Of a DNA stretch of 57,758 nucleotides, positions 1 through 8,192 are shown in pieces (within the stretch, counting starts at the first letter, position 1; the number at the start of each line of letters is the position of its first letter). This DNA is from JBQTIU01 sp052387815 (GTDB taxonomy: Bacteria > Pseudomonadota > Alphaproteobacteria > CACIAM-22H2): NCBI GenBank assembly GCA_052387815.1, contig JBQTIU010000008.1:1-57758 (forward strand), written 5' to 3'. The translations under genes and the position numbers were made by a program. The notes under the pieces are model-generated. The model saw only the letters and a program-made list of their open reading frames with translations, did not search any database and was not told the origin of the DNA.

Positions 1-156
1 CCCTCCGCCAGTCGGCATGGCGATCGAGTCTTTCCAGGGCGGCGATGGTTCCCTGGTTCTCCCACCGGCCGGCAGAAACATCCGGGGAACCACCGCCCGC
101 TCTCTCATCGCGCCCGGATCATCATCCACGGACCGGTCAAGGAGGAAATCCGAACC

Positions 157-915
157 ATGGGCTCGTCTGACAAGGTCGCCGTCGTCACCGGCGCGGGAAC
201 CGGCATCGGCAAGGCCGTCGCGCTTGCCCTCGCGCAGCACGGTTACGCGGTCGTGCTCGCCGGCCGGCGCAAGGAACCGTTGGAAGCGACGGCCGTGGAG
301 GTCAAGGCATCCGGCGCGCGCGCGCTGGTCGTTGCCACCGACGTGAGCGATCCGGCGTCCGTGAAGACGCTTTTCGCCACGACCAAGGAGACGTTCGGAC
401 GGCTCGACGTGCTGTTCAACAACGCCGGCGTGAACGCGCCCTCGACGTCGATCGAGGACCTGACCTACGAGCAGTGGAAATCGGTCGTCGACATCAATCT
501 GACCGGCATGTTTCTGTGCACGCAGGAAGCGTTCCGGCTGATGAAGAGCCAAGAGCCGCGCGGCGGGCGCATCATCAACAACGGCTCGATCTCGGCGCAC
601 GCGCCGAGGCCGGGCTCCGCGGCCTACACGGCGACCAAGCACGCGATCACCGGCCTCACCAAATCGACCTCGCTGGACGGCCGGAAATACGACATCGCCT
701 GCGGGCAGATCGACATCGGCAACGCCGCGACCGACATGGCGGCAAAGATGGCGAAGGGCGTTCCGCAAGCGAGCGGATCGATCGCGGTCGAGCCGCTCAT
801 GGACGTGCGGGAGGTGGCGCGCTCGGTGGTGTACATGGCCAGCCTGCCACTCGAGGCCAACGTGCAATTCCTGACGGTCATGGCCACCAAGATGCCGTTC
901 ATCGGGCGCGGCTGA
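157..915 (+). CDS. SDR family oxidoreductase
   Basis: A 252-residue classical short-chain dehydrogenase/reductase, predicted to be a cytosolic NAD(P)-dependent oxidoreductase of unknown substrate. Visible motifs are the N-terminal TGAGTGIG dinucleotide loop, NNAG at about residue 88, a catalytic Ser in NNGSIS and the YTATK (YxxxK) dyad. The start is well supported because AAGGAGG lies about 8 bases before the ATG. It stands alone, with 169 bases separating it from the convergent nagA. The C-terminal third is less typical of fatty-acid-type SDRs, so no substrate is assigned. A link to the adjacent amino-sugar locus is possible but unsupported. Confidence 0.88.
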   Translation: MGSSDKVAVVTGAGTGIGKAVALALAQHGYAVVLAGRRKEPLEATAVEVKASGARALVVATDVSDPASVKTLFATTKETFGRLDVLFNNAGVNAPSTSIEDLTYEQWKSVVDINLTGMFLCTQEAFRLMKSQEPRGGRIINNGSISAHAPRPGSAAYTATKHAITGLTKSTSLDGRKYDIACGQIDIGNAATDMAAKMAKGVPQASGSIAVEPLMDVREVARSVVYMASLPLEANVQFLTVMATKMPFIGRG

Positions 916-1084
916 CCCGAGATCGGACCGGGGCCGGAAACGGCGGCCTGTTCGGGCGCCCTCGCGGGTTCGCACCGACTCTTTCGCTCGAGCGGTGTTG
1001 CGTGCCTCAACTCGCGCCAAGCGCGGGCCGCAGAACGGCCCTCGCAGCCCAGGGTGGCGCGGCCGCTCGGCGCCGGACGGGCTC

Positions 1085-2233
1085 TTAAGCGCGCGCCTCG
1101 AACGCACCTGCGATCCATGTTCCAAGAACCGCAAGGTCCTTGGTCAGCGCGACCATGTCGGCCCGATAACCGGGCGCGATGCGGCCGAGCCGATCGTCGA
1201 GGCCGAGGAACGTGGCCGGCGTGCGCGACGCCATGGCCAGCGCATCGCGGAGATCGATTCCGACGACGTCCACCGCGTTGCGCACTGCGCTCGCCATGTC
1301 CAGGTGGGCGCCGGCGAGGGTGCCGCCCGTCATGCTCAGGCGACCGTCGCGCAGTCGCACCTCGCGGCCCATCAGCATGAACCGGTCGGTGTTGGCGCCG
1401 ATCGACGACATGGCATCCGTGACCAGCATCAGGCGCTGGGCGCCCTTGGCGAGATAGGCGACCCGGATGTTGACGGGATCGACATGATGCCCGTCGCAGA
1501 TGAGCCCGGCAAACAGGCGTCGATCGACGAGCGCCGCGCCGACCGCCCCCGGGGAACGCACCTGCATCTGGGACATGGCGTTGAAGAGATGCGTCACGCC
1601 TGTCAACCCCTCGTCGGCGGCCGCCCGCATCTCGGCGCATGTCGCGTCCGTATGCCCGGCCGCGACGCGCAGGCCCCGCGCGACCAGCGCGCGCACGAAA
1701 CCGGGCGGCGCGCGTTCCGGCGCCAACGTCACCAGCGAAGCGCCGGCCCGGCCGAGATCGGCCAGCAGTTCGATGTCGGATGCCTGCGGCACGGCGATCA
1801 GGTCTTCCCGGTGGACACCCTTGCGGGCGGGGTTGAGGAAAGGCCCCTCGAGATGGACGCCAAGGATGCCGGCAATCGCCATGGCGCTTGGCGCCGCGGC
1901 GATGACGCGCACCATCGTTTCGCGCCGGTCGGTGATCAGGGTCGGCAGGCAGCCGGTCGTGCCGAAGCGCCGATGCGCGCGGGCGATCGTGGCCATCCCC
2001 TCCGTCGTCGGATCGTCGTTGAGGAGGGTGCCGCCGCCGCCATTGACCTGAACGTCGATGAAACCCGGCGCCAGCAGCGTATCGATGGGCAGATCGACCG
2101 GTTGGTAATCGGATGGGATCTCGGAGGCCGCCGTGACCCCGACGATGACGCCGTCCCGGACCAGAACCGCTGAGGCAGTCCCCATCGTCTCGCCGTCGAA
2201 CAGCCGCGGTGCGACGATCGCCTGTCCCGCCAC
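1085..2233 (-). CDS. nagA: N-acetylglucosamine-6-phosphate deacetylase
   Basis: NagA removes acetate from GlcNAc-6-P to give GlcN-6-P in the cytosol. Family signatures are present in order: GFIDVQVNG, the HLEGPF metal-site motif, AGHTDA, THLFNAM, CDGHH and LVTDAM with its catalytic Asp. The frame is open upstream to 2407, but homology begins at the residues following a GTG at 2233. That start gives 382 residues, the normal NagA length. No strong Shine-Dalgarno sequence lies next to this GTG, so the exact start is inferred from family length. It is divergent from nagK, and the shared intergenic region holds a candidate GntR operator. It provides the third step of the MurQ-NagA-deaminase route encoded here. 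Confidence 0.93.
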   Translation of the reverse strand: MAGQAIVAPRLFDGETMGTASAVLVRDGVIVGVTAASEIPSDYQPVDLPIDTLLAPGFIDVQVNGGGGTLLNDDPTTEGMATIARAHRRFGTTGCLPTLITDRRETMVRVIAAAPSAMAIAGILGVHLEGPFLNPARKGVHREDLIAVPQASDIELLADLGRAGASLVTLAPERAPPGFVRALVARGLRVAAGHTDATCAEMRAAADEGLTGVTHLFNAMSQMQVRSPGAVGAALVDRRLFAGLICDGHHVDPVNIRVAYLAKGAQRLMLVTDAMSSIGANTDRFMLMGREVRLRDGRLSMTGGTLAGAHLDMASAVRNAVDVVGIDLRDALAMASRTPATFLGLDDRLGRIAPGYRADMVALTKDLAVLGTWIAGAFEARA

Positions 2234-2351
2234 CGCGCCCGAAGCGCATGTCCGATGCCCGTTCCCTCCCACGTGCTTGGGTCTCGTCCCGCCCTCTGAC
2301 CATCCGTGCGACGCGTAGCGATGCTCGACCAGGACCGCATCGGTTTGTCGA

Positions 2352-2379
2352 TTGACAACAGCAATATAGTACCACTTAT
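2352..2379. promoter_or_regulatory. Divergent nagA/nagK control region with candidate GntR operator
   Basis: This is an AT-rich stretch in otherwise GC-rich DNA. A perfect TTGACA (2352-2357) faces nagK. On the other strand, a TTGAAG to TATATT pair with 15-base spacing faces nagA. Between them lies GTGGTAC (reverse strand, about 2369-2375), related to the TTGGTAT sites upstream of murQ and anmK. Placement in the promoter spacer would suit repression by the GntR protein at 4354. The site match is imperfect (GGTAC rather than GGTAT). Confidence 0.45.
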
Positions 2380-2429
2380 TTATCTTCAAGCCGATCGGGG
2401 GCCGCACCCAAGATCAATGGAGGCCTGCG

Positions 2430-3377
2430 ATGCCGCCCGGGCAAGAATCTCGAGACCGCCACACCGCAGGCCCGCTGTTCATCGGGGTCGATGGCGGCGG
2501 AACGGGCTGCCGGGCGCGGCTCGAGGATTCCGAAGGCCGCGTTCTCGGCTCGGGGATCGCCGGCCCCGCGACCGCCCGGCTCGGAATCGATCGGGCGATG
2601 GCAGCGGTCGAGGCGGCCTGCCTGGCAGCGGTCGGCGAGGCCGGCCTCGGGGTCGAGGACCGCGGTCGCATCCATGCCGGAATCGGCCTCGCGGGGATCG
2701 AACGCAAGGGCGCCCTGGACGCACTGCTGGCCCGTCCGCACGGATTCGCCTCGATCGGCTTCGCGAGCGACGGCGTCATTGCCTGCATCGGCGCCCACGC
2801 GGGCAAGGACGGCGGCATCGTCATCGTGGGAACCGGCAGCGTCGGGCTGGCGCGGGTCGAGGGTCGTGACATTCGGGTCGGGGGCTATGGATTTCCGATT
2901 TCCGACGAGGGCAGCGGCGCCGAGTTCGGCCTGCAGGCGATCCGGCTCGCCCTGCGCGCCGTCGATGGTCGCCTGGAAACGAGCCCGCTCATCCACGATG
3001 TTCTGGCGCGGTTCGACAACGATCCGTTCGAAGCCGTCGCCTGGATGGACGGCGCCACGGCGACCGATTACGCCACCTTCGCACCGCTCGTCATGCGCCA
3101 TGCCGAGCACGGCGACCCGATCGGCCGGCGGATCGTTCAAGCTGCCGCCGAGGAGGTCGGCGGTCTGGTGCGCACCCTGGTCGGCCACGGGGCGCAGCGC
3201 GTCGCCCTGATCGGCGGACTTGCCAGCGCCATCGAGCCCTGGCTTGCCTCCGAACTGCGCCGCCGGCTCAGCCCGGTCGAATCCGATGCGGTCGCCGGCG
3301 CCCTGCACCTGGCGCGCCGCCGGGCCGGCGCGTCGGGCGCCAGGCAGTCGACCGCCCGGCCGGCGTTCGAGTCATGA
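2430..3377 (+). CDS. nagK: N-acetylglucosamine kinase, BadF/BadG/BcrA/BcrD ATPase family
   Basis: A 315-residue ASKHA-fold sugar kinase, predicted to phosphorylate GlcNAc to GlcNAc-6-P. It shows the phosphate-1 loop GVDGGGTG near residue 18, the phosphate-2 loop VGTGS near residue 133, a DEGSGAEFGL segment typical of the BadF-type GlcNAc/GlcN kinases, and a C-terminal IGGLAS adenosine motif. It is the first gene of the rightward nagK-murQ-gntR-SIS run and is divergent from nagA, which uses its product. Glucosamine kinase activity is a reasonable alternative, since BadF-family members include both specificities. Confidence 0.85.
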   Translation: MPPGQESRDRHTAGPLFIGVDGGGTGCRARLEDSEGRVLGSGIAGPATARLGIDRAMAAVEAACLAAVGEAGLGVEDRGRIHAGIGLAGIERKGALDALLARPHGFASIGFASDGVIACIGAHAGKDGGIVIVGTGSVGLARVEGRDIRVGGYGFPISDEGSGAEFGLQAIRLALRAVDGRLETSPLIHDVLARFDNDPFEAVAWMDGATATDYATFAPLVMRHAEHGDPIGRRIVQAAAEEVGGLVRTLVGHGAQRVALIGGLASAIEPWLASELRRRLSPVESDAVAGALHLARRRAGASGARQSTARPAFES

Positions 3378-3383
3378 TTGGCA

Positions 3384-3430
3384 TTGCCAGCCCGGCCAAA
3401 GGCATTAAATTGGTATCAAGACTGGTATTG
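3384..3430 (+). promoter_or_regulatory. Candidate promoter and operator of murQ
   Basis: The 74-base gap between nagK and murQ holds a weak promoter-like pair, TTGCCA (3384-3389) and TAAATT (3406-3411), with 16-base spacing. Directly downstream lie two direct TGGTAT half-sites at 3411 and 3423, 12 bases apart. ATTGGTATCA (3409-3418) is repeated exactly, on the opposite strand, in the anmK/binding-protein intergenic region (9746-9755). This suggests a common regulator, most simply the GntR protein encoded two genes on. The promoter call is weaker than the repeat match. Confidence 0.5.
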
Positions 3431-3451
3431 TCCGCGCGCAGAGACTGCTGA

Positions 3452-4360
3452 ATGGCGACCGAAGACATCAGCGCCCGTTTCGTCGACCTCGATGCATGGC
3501 CGACGCTCGCAGCCGTGGAAGCGATGTACGAGGGCCAGCTTGCGGCGGTTGCGGCGGTGCGCCCGGCCTTGTCCGCCATCGCCCGTGCCGCCGAGGATGC
3601 CGCCGCCGCTCTCCATCGCCAAGGGCGCCTGGTCTATGTCGGCGCCGGCACCTCGGGCCGCGTCGCCGTTCAGGACGGTGTCGAACTACCCCCGACCTTC
3701 GACTGGCCGCCCGAGCGGCTCGTGTTCGCGATCGCCGGCGGGCCATCCGCGCTGATGGTCAGCGCGGAAGGAGCCGAGGATGACGCAGAGGCCGCCATCC
3801 AACGGATGGAGGATGCCGGTGTCGGCGCCGGAGATGCCGTCATCGGCGTGGCGGCGAGCGGATCCACGCCGTTCACGGTCGCTTCGCTTCGCCGGGCGGC
3901 GGCGCGCGGGGCCGTCACGATCGGCGTGGCGAACAATGCCGGCTCCCCTCTGCTGGCGGCCGCCAAGCATCCGATCCTGATCGAGACCGGTGTCGAGGCG
4001 ATCGCGGGCTCGACGCGGATGAAGGCCGGCACCGCACAGAAGGTGGTTCTCAACCTTCTGTCGACCGCGATCATGATCCGCCTGGGGCGCGTGTATCGCG
4101 GCATGATGGTTCATATGCACGCCACCAACGCCAAGCTGCGGCGGCGCGCGGCAACCATCGTCGCCTCGATCGCGGGTTGCGACACGGCGGCCGCCGCGGG
4201 CGCGCTCGAACGCGCGGGCGGCGACATCAAGCTTGCATCCATCCTCGTCCATGGCGTCGAGCGCCACGTCGCCGAGGCGATCCTCGACCGGCACCACGGC
4301 AGCCTGAGAAGCGCCCTTGCCGAGATGGCGCGGATCCAGGCCGGCGACCGGACATGCTGA
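3452..4360 (+). CDS. murQ: N-acetylmuramic acid 6-phosphate etherase
   Basis: MurQ cleaves the lactyl ether of MurNAc-6-P, giving GlcNAc-6-P and D-lactate. The 302-residue SIS-fold protein has YVGAGTSGR, then ELPPTF with the catalytic Glu position, IAGG, AEDD with the second acidic residue, and GVAASGSTPF. The diagnostic GSTRMKAGTAQK follows, and then the HATNAKL segment. It is full length for the family. Its natural substrate source here is AnmK (9783), which makes MurNAc-6-P from anhydro-MurNAc. Its product feeds NagA. Its own control site lies just upstream, and its 3' end overlaps gntR by 7 bases. Confidence 0.96.
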   Translation: MATEDISARFVDLDAWPTLAAVEAMYEGQLAAVAAVRPALSAIARAAEDAAAALHRQGRLVYVGAGTSGRVAVQDGVELPPTFDWPPERLVFAIAGGPSALMVSAEGAEDDAEAAIQRMEDAGVGAGDAVIGVAASGSTPFTVASLRRAAARGAVTIGVANNAGSPLLAAAKHPILIETGVEAIAGSTRMKAGTAQKVVLNLLSTAIMIRLGRVYRGMMVHMHATNAKLRRRAATIVASIAGCDTAAAAGALERAGGDIKLASILVHGVERHVAEAILDRHHGSLRSALAEMARIQAGDRTC

Positions 4361-4902
4361 ACGTCGACGACATCGCGCTGGATGCGTCGAATCCGACGCC
4401 GCTTTATCGGCAATTGGCCGAGGGGCTGCGCGCGCTCATCAACGACGGGTCGGTCCGCGTCGGCGAGGCTGTGCCGTCCGAGCGCGAGCTGAGCACCCTG
4501 ACGCAGATCTCGCGCGTGACGGTTCGCAAGGCGATCGATACGCTGCTGCGCGAAGGCATGCTCTCCCGCCGCCGTGGTTCCGGAACCTATGTCGCGCCGC
4601 GCATCGAGCAGCCCGCCTCCGTGCTGGCGGGATTCACCGCCGACATGTCCAACCGCGACGCCAGGCCCGGCTCGATCTGGATCGACAAGGAGCGGATTCA
4701 GGCCTCTCTCGCCACCGCGGCCGAGGCGCGACTGCTGTCCCTGCCGGTCGGCGCGGCGATTGTGCGTATCGAGCGCCGGACGTTCCTGGTCGGCGGCGCG
4801 CCGGTCGAGTTCACACGCTCCGCCGATCGCGGCGATCGCTACGGCTTCGTGACCGAGGTCCTTGACCCGGGCGCTCGCGCCGGCGAGGACCACAACCGGT
4901 GA
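4354..4902 (+). CDS. GntR-family regulator, HutC type with shortened UTRA domain
   Basis: A likely sugar-phosphate-responsive repressor of this locus. Residues 15-80 form a GntR winged helix-turn-helix (PLYRQL, VPSERELS, TVRKAIDTL, GSGTYV). Residues 93 to about 170 look like the beginning (FTADM, RPGS) and end (IVRIERRTF, PVEFTR, GDRYGF) of a UTRA effector domain. The middle part normally found between them is missing around residues 110-118. The total is 182 residues against roughly 240 for the family. The start overlaps the end of murQ, and the stop overlaps the ATG of the next gene (TGATG), showing tight coupling. Effector binding may be altered or lost. Candidate targets are the GGTAT sites at 2369, 3410 and 9717-9756. 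Confidence 0.85.
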   Translation: MLNVDDIALDASNPTPLYRQLAEGLRALINDGSVRVGEAVPSERELSTLTQISRVTVRKAIDTLLREGMLSRRRGSGTYVAPRIEQPASVLAGFTADMSNRDARPGSIWIDKERIQASLATAAEARLLSLPVGAAIVRIERRTFLVGGAPVEFTRSADRGDRYGFVTEVLDPGARAGEDHNR

Positions 4903-5909
4903 TGAGCGCGATCGCGCGGGAGATCGGGGAGGTTCCCGAGGCCGCCCAGCGTCTGCTCGACAACGCGGCGATCGTTCGATCGATCGCGAGGCGCCTCGAG
5001 GGCCACCGGTTTCCGTTCGCGGTGGTATGCGGGCGCGGCAGCTCCGGCCATGTCGGCCTCTACCTCCGCTACCTCGTGGAGACGCGGCTCGGGCTCGTCG
5101 TTTCCGCGAGCGCCCCCTCGGTGGTGACGAGCTACCGGCGGCCGTCGGCCATGGCGGGCGCGTTGTTTTTCGTCATCTCGCAATCCGGCCGCAGCCCCGA
5201 TCTCGTCGCCGCGACCCGGGCCGCCGCCGCCGCCGGCGCGACGACCGTGGCGATCGTCAACGAGACGGCATCCCCGGTCGCCGCAGCGGCCTCGCTGGTG
5301 CTGCCGGTTGCCGCCGGCCCGGAGCGCGCGGTCGCGGCGACCAAGACGGTCGTGTCGTCGATGATCGCTTGCGCGCGCCTCGTCGCCGAGCTGGCTGGCG
5401 AGCGGGCGCTCATCGAGGCGATCGAGCGCATGCCGGCGCGCCTCGCGGCGGCGCTCGCGCTCGATTGGTCGGCGTGGGGCGCGGCGCTTGCCGGTGCGCG
5501 TGCCGCCTTCATCGCCGCGCGCGGCTTCGGCTACGGGCCGGCGCGCGAGATCGCGCTCAAACTCGGCGAGACGATGGGCATGCCGGCGCTCGGCTACAGC
5601 GCCGCGGAGCTGCGCCACGGTCCCCGCGCCGCCATCGCGCGCGACACCCCCGTCCTGGCGCTGCGACAGGCGGACGAAACAGCGGCGACGGTCGATCTGC
5701 TCGCCGCCGATCTTAGCGCCGCGGGCGAGAAGCTGTTCGTGTGCGGCGGCCCGTCCTCGAACCTGCCGTGGATCGGCGACGATCACGCCGCTGTGGATCC
5801 GATCGCCATGCTGGTGCCCAGCTATCGCGCCATCGAGGGCGCGGCGCGCGCCGCCGGTTTCGACCCCGACCGGCCGCCCTTGCTGTCGAAAGTGACGGAA
5901 ACGCTGTAA
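4902..5909 (+). CDS. SIS-domain amino-sugar isomerase/deaminase, probable GlcN-6-P deaminase (NagB-II type)
   Basis: A 335-residue protein with two SIS domains and no glutaminase domain. The N-terminal SIS has CGRGSSG and SQSGRSPD. The second has ARGFGYGPA, ALKLGETMG and ELRHGPRA. It resembles the isomerase half of GlmS. Stand-alone relatives next to nagA act as glucosamine-6-phosphate deaminases, converting GlcN-6-P to fructose-6-P and ammonia. That step would complete the pathway here, since no hexameric NagB is present in the window. The ATG at 4902 overlaps the gntR stop codon. A GlmS-like isomerase role is less likely without the amidotransferase domain. Confidence 0.82.
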   Translation: MSAIAREIGEVPEAAQRLLDNAAIVRSIARRLEGHRFPFAVVCGRGSSGHVGLYLRYLVETRLGLVVSASAPSVVTSYRRPSAMAGALFFVISQSGRSPDLVAATRAAAAAGATTVAIVNETASPVAAAASLVLPVAAGPERAVAATKTVVSSMIACARLVAELAGERALIEAIERMPARLAAALALDWSAWGAALAGARAAFIAARGFGYGPAREIALKLGETMGMPALGYSAAELRHGPRAAIARDTPVLALRQADETAATVDLLAADLSAAGEKLFVCGGPSSNLPWIGDDHAAVDPIAMLVPSYRAIEGAARAAGFDPDRPPLLSKVTETL

Positions 5910-5924
5910 CCGGAGCGGGCCTTG

Positions 5925-6362
5925 TCATGGCTTCTCGTAGAGGACGAAGGCCCGCATCCGCCCCAGGAACTCGCGCTCATAGGCCGGCCCGAGCTTCCAG
6001 CCGTGGCGCTCGTAAAACGCGCGGGCCGGCCGATTGTCGCGAAAGCACTCCAGGGTGCGAATGCCGTCGTCCTCGGCGCCCCGAAGAAGCGCCGTCCCGG
6101 CCCCCGATTGTTGCGCCCACGGCGCGACGAACAGCATATCGAGATGGCTTCCCGTCACCTGCGAGAAGCCGACGATCCGCCGGTCGGATACCGCGACGCG
6201 AACACCGGGCTGCCGATCCCGGAGATGCGCCTCGAAGAAGACCGCATCGCGCTTGGCGAGCGCCTCGGGCTCGAGAAGTTCGGCGAAGGTCGCTCGATAC
6301 GAGGCGACTGCGACCTCGGCGAGCGCGCGGATGTCGTCATCGCGCGCGGCGCGCAGCTTCAT
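5925..6362 (-). CDS. GNAT family N-acetyltransferase
   Basis: A 145-residue single-domain acetyltransferase. It shows the N-terminal GNAT strand (MKLRAARDDD), the central LDMLFVAPWAQQSGAGTALL acetyl-CoA site and the NRPARAFYERHGW motif near the C-terminus. ATG at 6362 overlaps the stop of the upstream permease gene by four bases (ATGA), so it is the last gene of the leftward transporter operon. The substrate is unknown. An amino sugar, muropeptide amine or amino acid would fit the context, but that is inference. It converges with the SIS gene, with only 15 bases between them. Confidence 0.82.
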   Translation of the reverse strand: MKLRAARDDDIRALAEVAVASYRATFAELLEPEALAKRDAVFFEAHLRDRQPGVRVAVSDRRIVGFSQVTGSHLDMLFVAPWAQQSGAGTALLRGAEDDGIRTLECFRDNRPARAFYERHGWKLGPAYEREFLGRMRAFVLYEKP

Positions 6363-7183
6363 CGCTCGCCTCTGAGCCGAGGGTCGAGCCTGTCGCGCAG
6401 CGCATCGCCGAGAAGATTGAGGCCGAAGGCGAGGAACACGATCGCCAACCCCGCGAACAGCGCGCTCCACGGCGAGATCATCAAGAAGTTCCGGCCCTCC
6501 GAAAGCATGAGGCCGAGCGACGGCGTGGGCGGTTGCGTGCCGAGACCGAGGAACGACAGCGAGGCTTCGACGAGGATCGCCGCCGACAGCAGCAGGCTCG
6601 TCTGGACGAGGACCACGCTCGCCAGGTTCGGCAGCACGTGCAGGAAGATGATGCGCAGATCCGATGCGCCGACGGCGCGCGCGCCGAGCACGTAATCGCT
6701 TTCGCAGACGACGAGCGCGGGTCCGCGGAGAAGCCGCGCGAAGATCGGCGTGTAGACGACCGCGATCGCGACCGCGGCGGTCGCGGCGCTGGGCCCCAGA
6801 ACCGCGACGACGCCGATCGCCAGCAGCAGCACCGGGAAGGCGAAGAGGACATCCATCGCGCGCATCGCGATGCGCTCGAGCCAACCGCGGTAATAGGCGG
6901 CCAGGAGGCCGAGCGTGCCGCCGACCACGAGCGCCGTCATGACCGCCGCCACCGAAACGGCGAGCGAGGACCGGCAGCCGTGAATGATGCGTGACAGCAG
7001 GTCGCGACCGAACTGGTCGGTGCCCAGCCAATACCCTGCGCCCGGCCCGCGCAGCCGGGCGAGGACGTTCTGCTCCAGCGGAGAGTAGGGAGAAACCAGG
7101 GGCGCCAAGACGGCGAGCAGGACCTGCAACGTCACGAAGCCGACCGAGAAGGCGAGCAGCGGGTTGCGGGCGAGGCCGCGCAT
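6359..7183 (-). CDS. ABC importer permease, DppC/OppC type
   Basis: A 274-residue inner-membrane permease of the peptide/nickel class. It has an N-terminal TM helix, the periplasmic linker WLGTDQFGRDLLSR typical of OppC/DppC, and about five further TM helices. The ATPase-contacting EAA loop reads GARAVGASDLRIIFLHVLPN. It follows the DppB-like gene with a one-base gap. It is predicted to form the channel for the binding protein at 8193, powered by the two ATPases at 10877 and 11827. The substrate is inferred from context to be a muropeptide, anhydro-muramyl or related amino-sugar compound. Confidence 0.9.
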   Translation of the reverse strand: MRGLARNPLLAFSVGFVTLQVLLAVLAPLVSPYSPLEQNVLARLRGPGAGYWLGTDQFGRDLLSRIIHGCRSSLAVSVAAVMTALVVGGTLGLLAAYYRGWLERIAMRAMDVLFAFPVLLLAIGVVAVLGPSAATAAVAIAVVYTPIFARLLRGPALVVCESDYVLGARAVGASDLRIIFLHVLPNLASVVLVQTSLLLSAAILVEASLSFLGLGTQPPTPSLGLMLSEGRNFLMISPWSALFAGLAIVFLAFGLNLLGDALRDRLDPRLRGER

Positions 7184-7184
7184 G

Positions 7185-8135
7185 TCAGGCCCGCACCCGC
7201 GGATCGATCGCGAAGTACAGCAGATCGACGACGAAATTGACCACCACGAAGCCGCAGGTGACGAGCAGGATCGTCGCCTGCAGCAACGGATAGTTGCGTT
7301 CCGCGATGGTGCCGAGGATCAGCCGCCCCAGACCCGGGATCGCGAACACCTGTTCGATGACGATGGCGCCGCCCAGGAGATAGCCGGTCATGATCCCGAC
7401 GCTGGTCACGAAGGGGATGAGCGCGTTGCGCAGCGCGTGCTTGTAGACCACGCCACGCTCGCTGACGCCCTTGGCGCGGGCCGTGCGGATGTAATCCTGC
7501 TGCAGCGCATCGAGCATGGACGAGCGCACGAGACGGGAAAGGTTGGCCAGAATCGGCAGGGCGAGGGCGAGCGCGGGCAGCAGGAGGCGCGAGAGGTTGC
7601 CGAGCGGGTCGTGGGCGAACGTCACATAGCCCAGCGCCTGGACGGACGGCGCCAGCGTCGCCAGCGTCAGGATCATCACGATGCCGAGCCAGAACGAGGG
7701 CACGGTCAGCCCGACCACGGTCACGACCCGCATCACGCCATCGCCGACCCGCCCGCGCAACCTGGCCATCAGGCAACCGCTTGGCACGGCGAGGCCGGCG
7801 CCGAACAGAAGCGCGAGCGTCGTCAACTGCAGCGTCGGCCAGACGTGGACCGCGATTTCGTCGAGAACCGGGCGGCCGGTCCACAGCGAGGTGCCGAAAT
7901 CGCCGCCGAGCGCGGCGCCGATCCATGCGAGGTACTGCTCGATGATCGGCCGATCGAGCCCGATGCGGGTACGCAGCTCCGCCATCCGCTCCGGCGTCAC
8001 TTCGGTGTTGGCGCCGAGCATGATCGCGACCGCGTCGCCGGGGACCAGCCGGATCATGAAGAAGACGATCACCGAAACGCCGAACAGAACGATCGCCAGA
8101 TCGATCAGCCGGGCAGCGAGGAGACGGGCAAACAT
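7185..8135 (-). CDS. ABC importer permease, DppB/OppB type
   Basis: A 316-residue inner-membrane permease. It has the N-terminal DppB helix ending in SVIVFFMIRLVPGDAV, the long periplasmic segment with TRIGLDRPIIEQYLAW, and an EAA loop (ARAKGVSERGVVYKHALRNA). The remaining TM helices follow in the usual order. Full length for the family. It lies between the binding-protein gene (57 bases upstream) and the DppC-like gene, so the leftward operon runs SBP-B-C-GNAT. Confidence 0.9.
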   Translation of the reverse strand: MFARLLAARLIDLAIVLFGVSVIVFFMIRLVPGDAVAIMLGANTEVTPERMAELRTRIGLDRPIIEQYLAWIGAALGGDFGTSLWTGRPVLDEIAVHVWPTLQLTTLALLFGAGLAVPSGCLMARLRGRVGDGVMRVVTVVGLTVPSFWLGIVMILTLATLAPSVQALGYVTFAHDPLGNLSRLLLPALALALPILANLSRLVRSSMLDALQQDYIRTARAKGVSERGVVYKHALRNALIPFVTSVGIMTGYLLGGAIVIEQVFAIPGLGRLILGTIAERNYPLLQATILLVTCGFVVVNFVVDLLYFAIDPRVRA

Positions 8136-8192
8136 GCCGCGGTTCGGGCCTCCGCGAGCGGCGGCGCGGCCGGCGGGGCCGCGCCGCTTCGT

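Noticed and set aside
1..156. Possible gene end or small ORF (from about 17) at the left edge.
   Set aside because: The frame runs into the SDR gene out of phase and has low-complexity Arg/Ser composition. Only the SDR ribosome site is convincing.
624..2375. Long leftward frame overlapping nagA and the first SDR.
   Set aside because: It is antisense or frame-shifted relative to two well-supported genes and has a shadow-type composition.
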